Assembly (NCBI RefSeq): GCF_022829465.1 | Contig: NZ_JAKSXZ010000097.1 | Location: forward strand, 186,001 to 250,000 | DNA from: Methylobacterium sp. J-067 | Lineage (GTDB): Bacteria > Pseudomonadota > Alphaproteobacteria > Rhizobiales > Beijerinckiaceae | Direction: 5' to 3' | DNA length: 64,000 nucleotides | Shown: piece by piece, positions 53,094-63,757 of the stretch | Layout: each line of letters opens with the position of its first letter | How positions within the stretch are numbered: position 1 is the stretch's first letter | Program-made: the position numbers and the translations under genes | Notes under the pieces: generated by a model | The model's input: the letters and a program-made list of their open reading frames with translations, nothing else | Database searches by the model: none | What the model was told of the DNA's origin: nothing

Positions 53094-53828
53094 CTAGCCG
53101 GGTGCGGGCGCCGGGACGAGTACGCGGGCGGGCGCAAGGCGACGGGCGCGGCGCACCTGTGCCACGGCGATCGGGCGATAGAGCTGCTTCGTCGCGTCGA
53201 TGACGTGGAGCCCGGCGAAGGGCATGGCCAGCGACGTGCCACAGGCCTCCCAGATCGGCCCCGTCCGCAGCAGCACCCGCGAGCGCACGGGGGGCATGTA
53301 CAGGATCTCGGCCCAGCCCTCCGGCGAGAATAGAGTGTCGCGCATCAGTCGCCCGAGCTGCGAGCGGCTGTAGGGCTGGCCGTGGCCGAAGGGCGTCGCC
53401 TCGCGTCTTGCCCAGATGCCGCGCCGGTTCGGCACCACCAGCACCATGCGCCCGCCCGGCGTGAGGGTTCGCCAGACCTCCTGGAGCAGTTCGGTCGGGC
53501 TCTCGACCGATTCCAGCGCGTGGACGAGGATCACCCGGTCGATGGCCGCCTCGGGCAGGGGCATCATGGTCGGGTCGGTGAGGGCAGTGCAGGAGCGGCC
53601 GGAGCCCGGCCAGTTCACCACCCCCTGCGAGGCCGGCATGAAGGCGAGCGTCCGCTCCGCGATGCAATGGACGGGGGCGAGGTAGGGGGTCGCGTAGCCG
53701 ATCCCCAGGACGCGGAGGCCCGAGACCGACCCGAGGAAGCCATGCACCGAACGGCCGACGACCCTCAGGGTCGTGGCGCCGAGGGGCGTGGCATAGAAGG
53801 CCCTCAGGCCGTTGACGTCGAGGCGCAT
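53094..53828 (-). CDS. Class I SAM-dependent methyltransferase
   Basis: A 244-residue protein. The SAM-binding motif I is LRVLGIGYATPYL near 38-50, with VILVHALESVESPTELLQEV as the post-motif segment, and GGRMVLVVPNRRG near 125. The methyl acceptor is unknown. It is divergent from gloB, an arrangement common in Hyphomicrobiales. ATG 53828 gives the normal length, although the ribosome site is weak. Confidence 0.88.
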   Translation of the reverse strand: MRLDVNGLRAFYATPLGATTLRVVGRSVHGFLGSVSGLRVLGIGYATPYLAPVHCIAERTLAFMPASQGVVNWPGSGRSCTALTDPTMMPLPEAAIDRVILVHALESVESPTELLQEVWRTLTPGGRMVLVVPNRRGIWARREATPFGHGQPYSRSQLGRLMRDTLFSPEGWAEILYMPPVRSRVLLRTGPIWEACGTSLAMPFAGLHVIDATKQLYRPIAVAQVRRARRLAPARVLVPAPAPG

Positions 53829-54016
53829 GACCGTTCTACGCGCTTCTGCAGGCTGCCGCTGATCCCGGCGGGGCGTGCGCCCCGCGTCCAGGGCCATCAA
53901 TGGTGGCGGGAAAGGCCCGCGGCAAGGCGTGGCGGAACCTCGCCGCGCGAAAGCCGCTTTTTCCAACCGGAGCCTTGGCCGGGATCGGTCGCGAGGCAGC
54001 AGGGAGAGACGCGGAC

Positions 54017-54787
54017 GTGTCAGCGCAGGTCAAGACGTTCCTCTGCCGCTCGGACAATATCGGCGTCCTGATCCACGATTCGGAGACCGGCGCCTGCGCC
54101 GCCATCGACGTGCCGGAAGCGGGGCCCGTCCTCCGAGCCCTCGACGAGACCGGCTGGCGCCTCACCGACATCCTCGTCACCCACCGCCACGGCGACCACA
54201 TCGCCGGCATCCCGGAGGTGAAGGAGAAGACCGGCGCCCGCGTCACCGCTCCGCGCAAGGCGGGTCGCGAAATCCCCGGCGTCGATGTCACGGTAGGCGA
54301 GGGTGATACGGTCTCCGTCGGGTCGCTCACGGCGCAGGTCTGGGAGACGCCCGGCCATTGCAGCGACCACATCACCTATTGGTTCGAGCAGGCGGGGCTC
54401 GTCTGCGCGGGGGACACGCTGTTCACCCTCGGCTGCGGCCGCGTCCTCGAAGGGCCGCCGGAAGTGTTGTGGCGCTCGCTTCAACGGTTTTCGTCGCTGC
54501 CGGACGAGACGCAAGTCTTCAGCGGGCATGACTACGTACTGTCGAATGGCAAGTTTGCCCTCGCCGCCGACCCGAACAACGAGGCCCTGCGCGCCCGTGT
54601 CGCGGAGGCCGAGCAGGCCAAGCGCGAGGGCCGCTTCCTGATCCCTTCGACTCTCGCTCACGAGCGCCGCACCAATCCCTTTCTGAGGAGTGAAAGCCCA
54701 GAACTGGCACAGGGCGTCGATCTGCCAGCAGGTACGAGCGCGGAGAAGGTGTTCGTCACTCTAAGGTCGTGGAAGGATCGGTTCTGA
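54017..54787 (+). CDS. gloB: Hydroxyacylglutathione hydrolase (glyoxalase II)
   Basis: A 256-residue MBL-fold enzyme that hydrolyses S-lactoylglutathione to lactate and glutathione in methylglyoxal detoxification. The di-metal motif is Thr55-His56-Arg-His58-Gly-Asp60-His61. TPGHCSDHITY, CAGDTLFTLGCGRV and FSGHDYVLSNGKFAL follow in order. The C-terminal substrate helix domain has NPFLR (about 222). GTG 54017 is preceded by GGGAGAG; a longer reading from 53900 is low complexity. It uses glutathione made by gshB, elsewhere in the window. Confidence 0.95.
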   Translation: MSAQVKTFLCRSDNIGVLIHDSETGACAAIDVPEAGPVLRALDETGWRLTDILVTHRHGDHIAGIPEVKEKTGARVTAPRKAGREIPGVDVTVGEGDTVSVGSLTAQVWETPGHCSDHITYWFEQAGLVCAGDTLFTLGCGRVLEGPPEVLWRSLQRFSSLPDETQVFSGHDYVLSNGKFALAADPNNEALRARVAEAEQAKREGRFLIPSTLAHERRTNPFLRSESPELAQGVDLPAGTSAEKVFVTLRSWKDRF

Positions 54788-55190
54788 GCGTGTTGAGACG
54801 GGAAAAATTTGTTGCGTTCTCAAATCATTTTGAACATACGACACATAAGCGGCAGCGAAGCTGCATGAGCACGCGGGCTCCCGGGGGGACACCGCAGAGT
54901 CAACTGGAAGCGCCCCGGCGCTTCTTTCGGAACGATGGGGGTCCGCCTCGCCCTACCACCTGTCCTCTTCCCGCCTTCCACTTCCGTTCCTCAGGTCGGA
55001 TGTCGAATCCTCGAAGGATGACGAGCCCGGCCTCAAGGTAAGCCTCCCGGGAATCGACGGTCTTCCGCCTGCCGCGTCGCGTGATGGCGCCGAGGCCACG
55101 GGGCCCACCAAGGCCCGGGCTCCCGTTTCAGCCGATATCCGCCTTCTGGGCATCGCCACCGAGCATCTCGCGCGGCTCGGTCCCAAACGG
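54788..55190 (+). other. 403-bp region before the TetR gene, with TetR helix 1 in frame but no start codon
   Basis: The frame of the TetR gene is open from a TAA near 54847 to 55191, but holds no ATG, GTG or TTG. The last 57 bases (55134-55190) still encode a convincing TetR helix 1 (DIRLLGIATEHLARLGPKR). The rest (54788-55130) is low complexity, and contains CCTCGAAGGATGACGAG at 55010-55026, which echoes the palindromic repeat at 33.2 kb. No other gene is credible here. Confidence 0.55.
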
Positions 55191-55712
55191 GTGACGGTGG
55201 TCGCCGTGGCCGCCGAGGCGGGCATGACGCACGCCAACGTCTACCGGTACTTCCCCTCGAAGGACGCGCTGCTCGACGCCGTGGCGGGGCGCTGGCTGCG
55301 GGATGTGGAAACGCGGCTCGCCGGCATCGCCGACGCCCCCGATCCGGCCGACGACAAGATCGAGCGCCTGCTCGTCGCCCTCGCGGCCCTGCAGCGGGAC
55401 GCGCTCGCCAACGAACCGAACCTGTTCGCGGTCCATCTCGACGCCACCGTCGCGGCCCGCCCCATCGCCCGGCGCCACCGGGTGCGCCTGCGCAGCCTCG
55501 TGGAGCGGGTGGTCGAGGAGGGAATCACCTCCGGCATCTTCTCGGCGCGGGACCGGGAACGGGCCATCGCCTACATCTTCGACGCGAGCTACCGCTTCAC
55601 GCATCCCCTCGCGATCCAGCACGACGCGGACGTGCCGCGAGACCTGATCGAGGCGCGGTTCGGCGCCGTGATCCACGCCATCCAGCGAGTCTTACGCGCT
55701 GGGGTGCTCTGA
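55191..55712 (+). CDS. TetR family transcriptional regulator, start uncertain
   Basis: From GTG 55191 there are 173 residues: MTVVAVAAEAGMTHANVYRY, the helix-turn-helix, then an all-helical ligand domain of the TetR_C type (VERVVEEGITSGIF, RYSFTHPLAI-like region). The first helix of the DNA-binding domain is missing from this reading, but is encoded in frame just upstream without a standard start codon. Options are a rare start (CTG at 55146), a frameshift near 55040 from an ATG at 55000, or decay. A strong terminator follows the stop. Target genes unknown. Confidence 0.6.
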   Translation: MTVVAVAAEAGMTHANVYRYFPSKDALLDAVAGRWLRDVETRLAGIADAPDPADDKIERLLVALAALQRDALANEPNLFAVHLDATVAARPIARRHRVRLRSLVERVVEEGITSGIFSARDRERAIAYIFDASYRFTHPLAIQHDADVPRDLIEARFGAVIHAIQRVLRAGVL

Positions 55713-55719
55713 AAGACCA

Positions 55720-55762
55720 GGGCGGGGTTCGCGGCAGACGCGACCCCGCCCTTCTCGTTTTC
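55720..55762 (+). terminator. Intrinsic terminator after the TetR gene
   Basis: GGGCGGGGTTCGCG (55720-55733), loop GCAGA (with a one-base bulge in the stem), CGCGACCCCGCCC (55739-55751), then TTCTCGTTTTC. The stem has 13 pairs. It starts 8 bases after the TetR stop and separates it from the mdh operon. Confidence 0.85.
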
Positions 55763-55805
55763 GGGCCGCGAGTTGCGCCAAGGCGCCCCCTCGAAAATGT
55801 GAAAC

Positions 55806-55827
55806 TGACAGGTTCGGCAATCTGTCA
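55806..55827. promoter_or_regulatory. Inverted repeat TGACAG-N10-CTGTCA
   Basis: Perfect 6-bp arms (55806-55811 and 55822-55827) with a 10-base spacer, in the gap before mdh. The spacing places the arms on one face of the helix, as for a dimeric regulator. No T-run follows. Function unproven. Confidence 0.3.
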
Positions 55828-55956
55828 TTGCGACCTTCCGGCTCGCTGCACCGCACCTAAAACCTTTGCAGCACAGCGATTTCCGCGCTGGTCCTGCGCG
55901 TGCCCGGACGGCCTTCCGGCGCGATCCGGCCTTTTGGCCAAGCCGCATCGGGTTGA

Positions 55957-57042
<1,086 letters not shown>

Positions 57043-57084
57043 GCCACTCGCCCTTCCCTCTTCGCTCCTCTGAAAGAGGCTCCG

Positions 57085-58281
57085 ATGAACATTCACGAAT
57101 ACCAGGCCAAGGCGGTCCTGCGGGAGTTCGGCCTGCCGGTCTCCCGCGGCGTGGCGATCTTCAACCCCTCCGAGGCCGAGGCGGCCGCCAAGGAACTCGG
57201 CGGTCCGGTTTGGGTCGTGAAGAGCCAGATCCATGCCGGCGGTCGCGGCAAGGGCACGTTCGTCGGGGCCCCGCAGGGCGCCAAGGGCGGTGTGCGCGTC
57301 ACCAAGTCCATCGACGAGGTGAAGCAGTATGCCGGCGAAATGCTCGGCCAGACCTTGGTCACGATTCAGACCGGCCCGGCCGGCAAGCAGGTGAACCGCC
57401 TCTATATCGAGGAAGGCGCGCAGATCGCCGCCGAGTTCTACCTGTCGATGCTGGTGGACCGCGAGACCGGCGGCGTCGCCTTCGTGGTCTCCACCGAGGG
57501 CGGCATGGACATCGAGGCGGTCGCCCACGATACCCCTGAGAAGATCCACACCATCCCGGTCGATCCGGCCACGGGCGTCATGCCCCATCACGGCCGCGCG
57601 GTCGCCAAGGCGCTGGGGCTCACGGGCGCCCAGGCCAAGGAGGCGGCCGACGTCACCGACAAGCTCTACAAGGCCTTCGTGTCGAAGGACATGAGCCTCC
57701 TGGAGATCAATCCGCTGGTCCTGACCGGCGACGGGCACCTGAAGTGCCTGGACGCCAAGATGGCCTTCGATTCGAACGCCCTCTACCGGCACCCGGACAT
57801 CGTGGCGCTGCGCGACGAGACCGAGGAGGACGCCAAGGAGATCGAGGCGTCGAAGTACGACCTCGCCTACATCGCGCTCGACGGCACGATCGGCTGCATG
57901 GTGAACGGCGCGGGTCTGGCCATGGCCACCCTCGACATCATCAAGCTCTACGGCGAGAGCCCGGCGAACTTCCTCGACGTGGGCGGCGGCGCCTCCGAGG
58001 AGAAGGTTACGGCGGCGTTCAAGATCATCACCGCCGACCCGAACGTGAAGGGCATCCTCGTCAACATCTTCGGCGGGATCATGAAGTGCGACGTGATCGC
58101 CAACGGCGTGATCGCGGCGGTGAAGGCGGTGGGGCTGCAGGTCCCGCTGGTGGTGCGCCTGGAAGGCACCAACGTCGAGCAGGGCAAGGAAATCATCCGC
58201 GCCTCCGGCCTCAACGTGATCCCGGCCGACGACCTGGATGACGCCGCCCAGAAGATCGTCGCCGCCGTGAAGGGAGCCTGA
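57085..58281 (+). CDS. sucC: Succinyl-CoA synthetase beta subunit
   Basis: A 398-residue subunit with an N-terminal ATP-grasp domain ([30 protein letters not shown] at 46-59) and a C-terminal CoA-ligase domain ([29 protein letters not shown]). It binds nucleotide and succinate. Beside mdh and sucAB this is the TCA-cycle pair rather than malate thiokinase (MtkAB), a close paralogue in serine-cycle methylotrophs; context decides, and sequence alone would not without an alignment. Two bases separate it from sucD. Confidence 0.95.
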   Translation: MNIHEYQAKAVLREFGLPVSRGVAIFNPSEAEAAAKELGGPVWVVKSQIHAGGRGKGTFVGAPQGAKGGVRVTKSIDEVKQYAGEMLGQTLVTIQTGPAGKQVNRLYIEEGAQIAAEFYLSMLVDRETGGVAFVVSTEGGMDIEAVAHDTPEKIHTIPVDPATGVMPHHGRAVAKALGLTGAQAKEAADVTDKLYKAFVSKDMSLLEINPLVLTGDGHLKCLDAKMAFDSNALYRHPDIVALRDETEEDAKEIEASKYDLAYIALDGTIGCMVNGAGLAMATLDIIKLYGESPANFLDVGGGASEEKVTAAFKIITADPNVKGILVNIFGGIMKCDVIANGVIAAVKAVGLQVPLVVRLEGTNVEQGKEIIRASGLNVIPADDLDDAAQKIVAAVKGA

Positions 58282-58283
58282 TC

Positions 58284-59168
58284 ATGTCGGTGATGATCGA
58301 CGCCAATACCAAGGTCATCTGCCAGGGCTTCACCGGCAAGAACGGGACCTTCCACTCCGAGCAGGCGCTCAGCTACGGCACCAAGATGGTCGGCGGCACG
58401 TCCCCCGGGAAGGGCGGCTCGACCCATCTCGGCCTGCCGGTGTTCGACACCGTCGCCGAGGCCCGCGAGGCCACGGGCGCCGACGCCTCCGTCGTCTACG
58501 TGCCGCCGCCCGGCGCGGCGGACGCAATCTGCGAGGCCATCGCGGCCGAGATCCCGCTGATCGTGTGCATCACGGAAGGGATTCCGGTGCTCGACATGGT
58601 GCGCGTGAAGCGCGCCCTGGTGGGCTCCAAGTCCCGCCTCGTCGGCCCGAACTGCCCCGGCATCGTCACGGCGGGCCAGTCGAAGATCGGTATCATGCCG
58701 GCCAACATCTTCCGTCAGGGCTCGGTCGGCATCGTCTCGCGCTCCGGCACGTTGACCTACGAGGCCGTGTTCCAGACCACGACGGCGGGCCTCGGCCAGA
58801 CCACGGCGGTCGGCATCGGCGGCGATCCGGTGAAGGGCACCGAGTTCATCGACGTGCTCGAACTGTTCCTGGCCGACGACAAGACCGAGTCGATCGTGAT
58901 GATCGGCGAGATCGGTGGCTCGGCCGAGGAAGAGGCGGCGCAGTTCCTGCGCGACGAGGCCAAGCGCGGCCGCAGCAAGCCGATGGTCGGCTTCATCGCC
59001 GGCCGCACGGCGCCCCCCGGCCGCCGCATGGGCCATGCCGGCGCGATCATCTCGGGCGGCAAGGGCGGCGCCGAGGACAAGATCGCGGCGATGGAGGCGG
59101 CGGGCATCCGCGTCTCCCCGTCTCCGGCCCGCCTCGGCTCGACCCTGGTCGAAGTCCTGAAGGGCTGA
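58284..59168 (+). CDS. sucD: Succinyl-CoA synthetase alpha subunit
   Basis: A 294-residue subunit that carries the phospho-His and the CoA site. CoA-binding N-terminus: [19 protein letters not shown]. The phosphorylated residue is His251 in [14 protein letters not shown]. The Ser/Gly-rich [14 protein letters not shown] near 154-167 is typical. It begins 2 bp after sucC (stop TGA, then TC, then ATG), so the alpha and beta subunits are made in equal amounts. Confidence 0.96.
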   Translation: MSVMIDANTKVICQGFTGKNGTFHSEQALSYGTKMVGGTSPGKGGSTHLGLPVFDTVAEAREATGADASVVYVPPPGAADAICEAIAAEIPLIVCITEGIPVLDMVRVKRALVGSKSRLVGPNCPGIVTAGQSKIGIMPANIFRQGSVGIVSRSGTLTYEAVFQTTTAGLGQTTAVGIGGDPVKGTEFIDVLELFLADDKTESIVMIGEIGGSAEEEAAQFLRDEAKRGRSKPMVGFIAGRTAPPGRRMGHAGAIISGGKGGAEDKIAAMEAAGIRVSPSPARLGSTLVEVLKG

Positions 59169-59321
59169 CGATCGTTCCGGCGGCCCCTCTGCGGCCGCCC
59201 GGCATAAGGCAATCGGGTGAGGGGCGCGCGGCGCCCTTCACCGCTTTCTAGAGCCGGCGACGTTCCGGCACCGCGATGCGGGTGGCTCCGCCGCCCGCCC
59301 GAGCGACAGGATGGACGGACC

Positions 59322-62300
59322 ATGGCACGCCAGGACGTGAACGAAGCGCTCCTCGAAACCTCGTTCCTCTACGGCGCGAACGCTGCCTACATCGAGGAAT
59401 TGCAGGCGGCTTACGCGCGCAACCCGCATTCCGTCGATCCCGAGTGGCAGAACTTCTTCAAGGCCCTCGGTGAAGACGAAACCCTCGTCGAGAAGAACGC
59501 CGCTGGCGCTTCCTGGGAGAAGCCGAACTGGCCGGTGCCGCTGAACGGCGAGCTGGTCTCGGCCATGGACGGCAACTGGGCCGCCCTGGAGAAGGCCATC
59601 GGCGACAAGATCGTCGCCAAGGAGAAGAAGGGCGAGGCCCTGCCGGGCAAGCCGGTCGATGCCGCGGCCGGCGGCGTCCTGGCCACCACCGGCGTCTCCG
59701 TCGAGCAGGCGACGAAGGATTCGGTGCGGGCGATCATGCTGATCCGCTCCTACCGCATGCGCGGCCACCTCCACGCCAAGCTCGACCCGCTGGGGCTGGC
59801 CCCGCGCGGCGACCACGAGGAGCTGCACCCACAGCATTACGGCTTCACCGAAGCCGATTACGACCGCCCGATCTTCCTCGACAACGTGCTCGGGCTGCAA
59901 TTCGGGACGATCCGCGAGATCGTGGACATCCTGGAGCGGACCTACTGCCAGACGCTCGGCGTCGAGTTCATGCACATCTCGGATCCCGCCGAGAAGGCGT
60001 GGATCCAGGAGCGCATCGAGGGCAAGGACAAGGAAATCTCCTTCACCCCCGAGGGCCGGCGCGCGATCCTCAACAAGCTGATCGAGGCCGAGGGCTTCGA
60101 GAAGTTCCTCGACCTCAAGTACACCGGCACCAAGCGCTTCGGCCTCGACGGCAGCGAGGCGATGATCCCGGCGCTGGAGCAGATTATCAAGCGCGGCGGC
60201 GCGCTGGGCGTCCGTGAGATCGTGTTCGGCATGGCCCATCGCGGCCGTCTGAACACCCTCACCACCGTGATGGCCAAGCCCTTCCGGGCGGTGTTCCACG
60301 AGTTCAAGGGCGGCTCGGCCTCCCCGGCGGAAGTCGAGGGCTCGGGCGACGTGAAGTATCACCTCGGCGCCTCGTCCGACCGGGCGTTCGACGGGAACAA
60401 TGTCCACCTCTCGCTCACCGCCAACCCGTCCCACCTCGAGATCGTGGATCCGGTGGTGCTCGGGAAGGTCCGCGCCAAGCAGGATCAGTGGGCGAAGCCG
60501 AACGTCGAGCGCCGCACCGTGCTGCCGCTGCTCATCCACGGCGACGCCGCCTTCGCCGGCCAGGGCGTGGTGGCCGAGTGCTTCGGCCTGTCGGGCCTGA
60601 AGGGCCACCGCACCGGCGGCTCGGTGCATTTCATCATCAACAACCAGATCGGCTTCACCACCGATCCGCGCTTCTCGCGCTCCTCGCCCTATCCGTCGGA
60701 CGTGGCGAAGATGGTCGAGGCGCCGATCTTCCACTGCAACGGCGACGACCCGGAGGCCGTGACCTTCGCGGCGAAGATCGCGGTCGAGTACCGTCAGAAG
60801 TTCGGCAAGCCGGTTGTCATCGACATGCTGTGCTACCGCCGCTTCGGGCACAACGAGGGTGACGAGCCGGCCTTCACCCAGCCGAAGATGTACCAGCGGA
60901 TCCGCAAGCATCCGACCGTGCTGGAGACCTACGGCCGCAAGCTCGTGGACAACGCCACCCTCTCGCAGGAGGCGCTGGACGCCCGCAAGGCCGAGTTCCG
61001 GTCGATGCTCGACAGCGAGTTCGAGATCGCCACGAACTACAAGGCCAACAAGGCGGACTGGCTCGACGGGCGCTGGTCGAACATGAAGGCCGTCCACGAG
61101 GACGTGGACGATCCGCGCCGGGGCCGCACCGCCGTGCCGGCCGAGACGATCCAGGAGATCGCCCGCAAGATCACGCAGGCGCCCCCCGGTTTCCATCTGC
61201 ACCGCACGATCCAGCGCTTCATGGACAACCGCGCCAAGGCGGTCGAGACCGGCGCCGGCATCGACTGGGCGACGGCCGAGGCCCTGGCCTTCGGCGCGAC
61301 GCTCCTCGACGGCAACCGGGTCCGGCTGTCCGGCCAGGATGTCGAGCGCGGCACCTTCTCCCAGCGCCACGCGGTGGTGATCGACCAGGAGAACGAGCAG
61401 CGCTTCACGCCGCTCAACAACATCCGAGACGGGCAAGCGCAGATCGAGATCATCAACTCGATGCTCTCGGAAGAGGCGGTGCTCGGCTTCGAGTACGGCT
61501 ATTCGCTGGCCGAGCCGAACGCCCTCGTCCTGTGGGAAGCGCAGTTCGGCGACTTCGCCAACGGCGCGCAGGTGGTGTTCGACCAGTTCATCGCGTCGGG
61601 CGAGCGCAAGTGGCTGCGCATGTCGGGCCTCGTGCTGCTGCTGCCGCACGGCTACGAGGGGCAGGGGCCCGAGCACTCCTCGGCCCGCCTGGAGCGGTAT
61701 CTCCAGGCCTGCGCCGAGGACAACATCCAGGTCGCCAACTGCACGACGCCCGCGAACTACTTCCACATCCTGCGCCGGCAGCTGAAGCGCGACTTCCGCA
61801 AGCCGCTCATCCTGATGACGCCGAAGTCGCTGCTGCGCCACAAGCGCGCCGTGTCGACGCTCAGCGACATCGCCGAGGGCTCGACCTTCCACCGCGTCCT
61901 CTGGGACGAGGCGGAGAGCGAGGGCAGCGAGTACAAGCTGGTCCGCGACGACAAGATCCGCCGCGTCGTGCTGTGCTCGGGCAAGGTCTACTACGACCTG
62001 CTGGAAGAGCGCGAGAAGCGGGGCATCACGGACGTCTACCTGATGCGCGTGGAACAGCTCTACCCGTTCCCGCTGAAGGCGCTGGCCAACGAGATGGCCC
62101 GCTTCCGCAACGCGGACGTGGTGTGGTGCCAGGAAGAGCCCAAGAACATGGGCGCGTGGTCCTTCGTCGAGCCCTATCTCGAATGGGTGCTGGGCCAGGC
62201 CAACTCCCCCGTGTCGCGCGCTCGCTACGTCGGCCGCCCGGCCTCGGCCTCCACGGCGGTGGGCCTGATGTCGAAGCACCAGGCGCAGTTGCAGGCGTTC

Positions 62301-62324
62301 CTCAACGAGGCGCTGGCCGTCTGA
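59322..62324 (+). CDS. sucA: 2-oxoglutarate dehydrogenase E1 component
   Basis: A 1000-residue ThDP enzyme. The N-terminus binds E2 (FLYGANAAYIEELQAAYARN). The ThDP-Mg domain has HRGRLNTL near 307, LTANPSHLEIVDPVVLGK, and the GDAAFAGQGVVAE motif. The active-site His in SGQDVERGTFSQRHAV near 680 is in place. ATG 59322 is preceded by AGGATGGACGGA, and longer readings add a low-complexity stretch. The C-terminal region ends with EEPKNMGAWSFVEPYLEWVL. It follows sucD by 153 bp, so a separate promoter in the gap is possible. Confidence 0.97.
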   Translation: MARQDVNEALLETSFLYGANAAYIEELQAAYARNPHSVDPEWQNFFKALGEDETLVEKNAAGASWEKPNWPVPLNGELVSAMDGNWAALEKAIGDKIVAKEKKGEALPGKPVDAAAGGVLATTGVSVEQATKDSVRAIMLIRSYRMRGHLHAKLDPLGLAPRGDHEELHPQHYGFTEADYDRPIFLDNVLGLQFGTIREIVDILERTYCQTLGVEFMHISDPAEKAWIQERIEGKDKEISFTPEGRRAILNKLIEAEGFEKFLDLKYTGTKRFGLDGSEAMIPALEQIIKRGGALGVREIVFGMAHRGRLNTLTTVMAKPFRAVFHEFKGGSASPAEVEGSGDVKYHLGASSDRAFDGNNVHLSLTANPSHLEIVDPVVLGKVRAKQDQWAKPNVERRTVLPLLIHGDAAFAGQGVVAECFGLSGLKGHRTGGSVHFIINNQIGFTTDPRFSRSSPYPSDVAKMVEAPIFHCNGDDPEAVTFAAKIAVEYRQKFGKPVVIDMLCYRRFGHNEGDEPAFTQPKMYQRIRKHPTVLETYGRKLVDNATLSQEALDARKAEFRSMLDSEFEIATNYKANKADWLDGRWSNMKAVHEDVDDPRRGRTAVPAETIQEIARKITQAPPGFHLHRTIQRFMDNRAKAVETGAGIDWATAEALAFGATLLDGNRVRLSGQDVERGTFSQRHAVVIDQENEQRFTPLNNIRDGQAQIEIINSMLSEEAVLGFEYGYSLAEPNALVLWEAQFGDFANGAQVVFDQFIASGERKWLRMSGLVLLLPHGYEGQGPEHSSARLERYLQACAEDNIQVANCTTPANYFHILRRQLKRDFRKPLILMTPKSLLRHKRAVSTLSDIAEGSTFHRVLWDEAESEGSEYKLVRDDKIRRVVLCSGKVYYDLLEEREKRGITDVYLMRVEQLYPFPLKALANEMARFRNADVVWCQEEPKNMGAWSFVEPYLEWVLGQANSPVSRARYVGRPASASTAVGLMSKHQAQLQAFLNEALAV

Positions 62325-62337
62325 TTTCTCGAAATGT

Positions 62338-62362
62338 CGGCGGTCGCGCCCCGCGACCGCCG
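62338..62362. other. Perfect 11-bp hairpin in the sucA-sucB gap
   Basis: CGGCGGTCGCG (62338-62348), loop CCC, and CGCGACCGCCG (62352-62362). It begins 14 bases after the sucA stop codon and 50 bases before sucB. No T-run follows on either strand, so it is not a good terminator. It may slow 3'-to-5' decay of the sucA message or set the E1-to-E2 ratio by partial attenuation. Confidence 0.45.
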
Positions 62363-62412
62363 GACCGATCCTGGGTCGCTTGGCTGACCCGCCGACCTGA
62401 CAGAGCGAGACC

Positions 62413-63726
62413 ATGGCAACCGACATCCTCGTCCCGACCCTTGGGGAATCCGTGAGCGAGGCCACGATCGGCCGCTGGTTCAAGAAGCCCGGCGATGCGG
62501 TGGCGGCCGACGAGCCCTTGGTGGAACTCGAGACCGACAAGGTCACCCTCGAGGTCAACGCCCCGGCGGCGGGTGAACTCGGCGAAATCCTCGTCAAGGA
62601 CGGCGAGACCGTCGAGCCGGGCGCGATCCTCGGCTCCATCGTCGAGGGTTCGGGCGCGCCCAAGAAGCCAGAGCCGAAGGCCGCTGCCAAGGAAGCCCCG
62701 AAGCAGACCGCCGAGACGAAGGCCGAGAGCCGCAGCGAGGAGCCGAAGCCCGCCGAGGCGAAGGCCCCCGAAGGTGGCGCCGGCTACGGCAACCACGACG
62801 CGGGCGCCCCGGCCCAGCAGCGCCCGGTGGGCGACAACGGCCCGGCCGTCGCCAAGCTCGCCCGCGAGTCCGGCGTCGATCCGTCCGGCGTCAACGGCTC
62901 CGGCAAGGACGGCCGCGTGACCAAGGGCGACATGCTCGGCGCCATCGCCAAGGGGCCGAGCAGCCCGGCCCCGGCCAAGGAAGCCCGCCCGAGCATGCCG
63001 CGCGCCCCGTCCGCCCCGGACGACGCCTCCCGCGAGGAGCGCGTGCGCATGACGAAGCTCCGCCAGACCATCGCGCGCCGCCTGAAGGACGCGCAGGACA
63101 CGGCGGCGATGCTGACGACTTTCAACGACGTCGACATGTCCGCCGTGATGGCGATGCGCAGCCAGTACAAGGATATCTTCGAGAAGAAGCACGGCACGAA
63201 GCTCGGCTTCATGGGCTTCTTCACAAAGGCGGTGATCGGCGCCCTCAAGGATGTGCCGGCGGTGAACGCCGAGATCGACGGGCAGGACCTCGTCTACAAG
63301 AACTACTACCACATCGGCATCGCGGTCGGGACCGATAAGGGCCTCGTCGTGCCGGTTGTGCGCGACGCGGACGACCTGTCCATCGCCGGCATCGAGAAGA
63401 AGATCTCCGGCTTCGGCAAGAAGGCCCGCGACGGCAAGCTCTCCATTGAGGACATGCAGGGCGGCACCTTCACCATCACCAACGGCGGCATCTACGGCTC
63501 GCTGATGTCGACGCCGATCCTCAACGCCCCGCAATCGGGCATCCTCGGGATGCACCGGATCGAGGAGCGCCCGGTGGTCCGCGCCGGCAAGATCGAGGCG
63601 CGGCCGATGATGTACCTCGCCCTGTCCTACGATCACCGCATCGTGGACGGCAAGGAGGCCGTCACCTTCCTCGTGCGCGTGAAGGAAGCCCTGGAGGATC
63701 CGGCCCGGCTCGTGCTGGATCTCTGA
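62413..63726 (+). CDS. sucB: Dihydrolipoamide succinyltransferase (2-oxoglutarate dehydrogenase E2)
   Basis: A 437-residue E2 core subunit. The lipoyl domain (residues 1-75) has Lys43 in [11 protein letters not shown] as the lipoylation site. An Ala/Pro/Glu/Lys-rich linker spans about 80-135. The E1/E3-binding domain is near 140-175 ([20 protein letters not shown]), and the catalytic domain runs from 210 with His408/Asp412 in [15 protein letters not shown] 62413 has an AGAGCGAGA-type ribosome site. It is coupled to sucA, 88 bp upstream. E3 (lpd) is probably beyond the window. Confidence 0.97.
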   Translation: MATDILVPTLGESVSEATIGRWFKKPGDAVAADEPLVELETDKVTLEVNAPAAGELGEILVKDGETVEPGAILGSIVEGSGAPKKPEPKAAAKEAPKQTAETKAESRSEEPKPAEAKAPEGGAGYGNHDAGAPAQQRPVGDNGPAVAKLARESGVDPSGVNGSGKDGRVTKGDMLGAIAKGPSSPAPAKEARPSMPRAPSAPDDASREERVRMTKLRQTIARRLKDAQDTAAMLTTFNDVDMSAVMAMRSQYKDIFEKKHGTKLGFMGFFTKAVIGALKDVPAVNAEIDGQDLVYKNYYHIGIAVGTDKGLVVPVVRDADDLSIAGIEKKISGFGKKARDGKLSIEDMQGGTFTITNGGIYGSLMSTPILNAPQSGILGMHRIEERPVVRAGKIEARPMMYLALSYDHRIVDGKEAVTFLVRVKEALEDPARLVLDL

Positions 63727-63757
63727 GGATCCCATTGAACCCATGAGGAGCGGAGAC

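Noticed and set aside
54017-54787. Altered metal motif in gloB (THRHGDH)
   Set aside because: The motif fits the general THxHxDH pattern of glyoxalase II; the residues that bind metal are all there.
57085-59168. sucCD as malate thiokinase genes mtkAB
   Set aside because: MtkAB are close paralogues, but this pair sits between mdh and sucAB with no serine-cycle genes around it, so the succinyl-CoA synthetase call is preferred.
59238-62690. Minus-strand open frame of 1150 codons opposite sucA
   Set aside because: It is antisense to sucA, whose motifs are complete. Long antisense frames are expected in DNA with about 70% GC.
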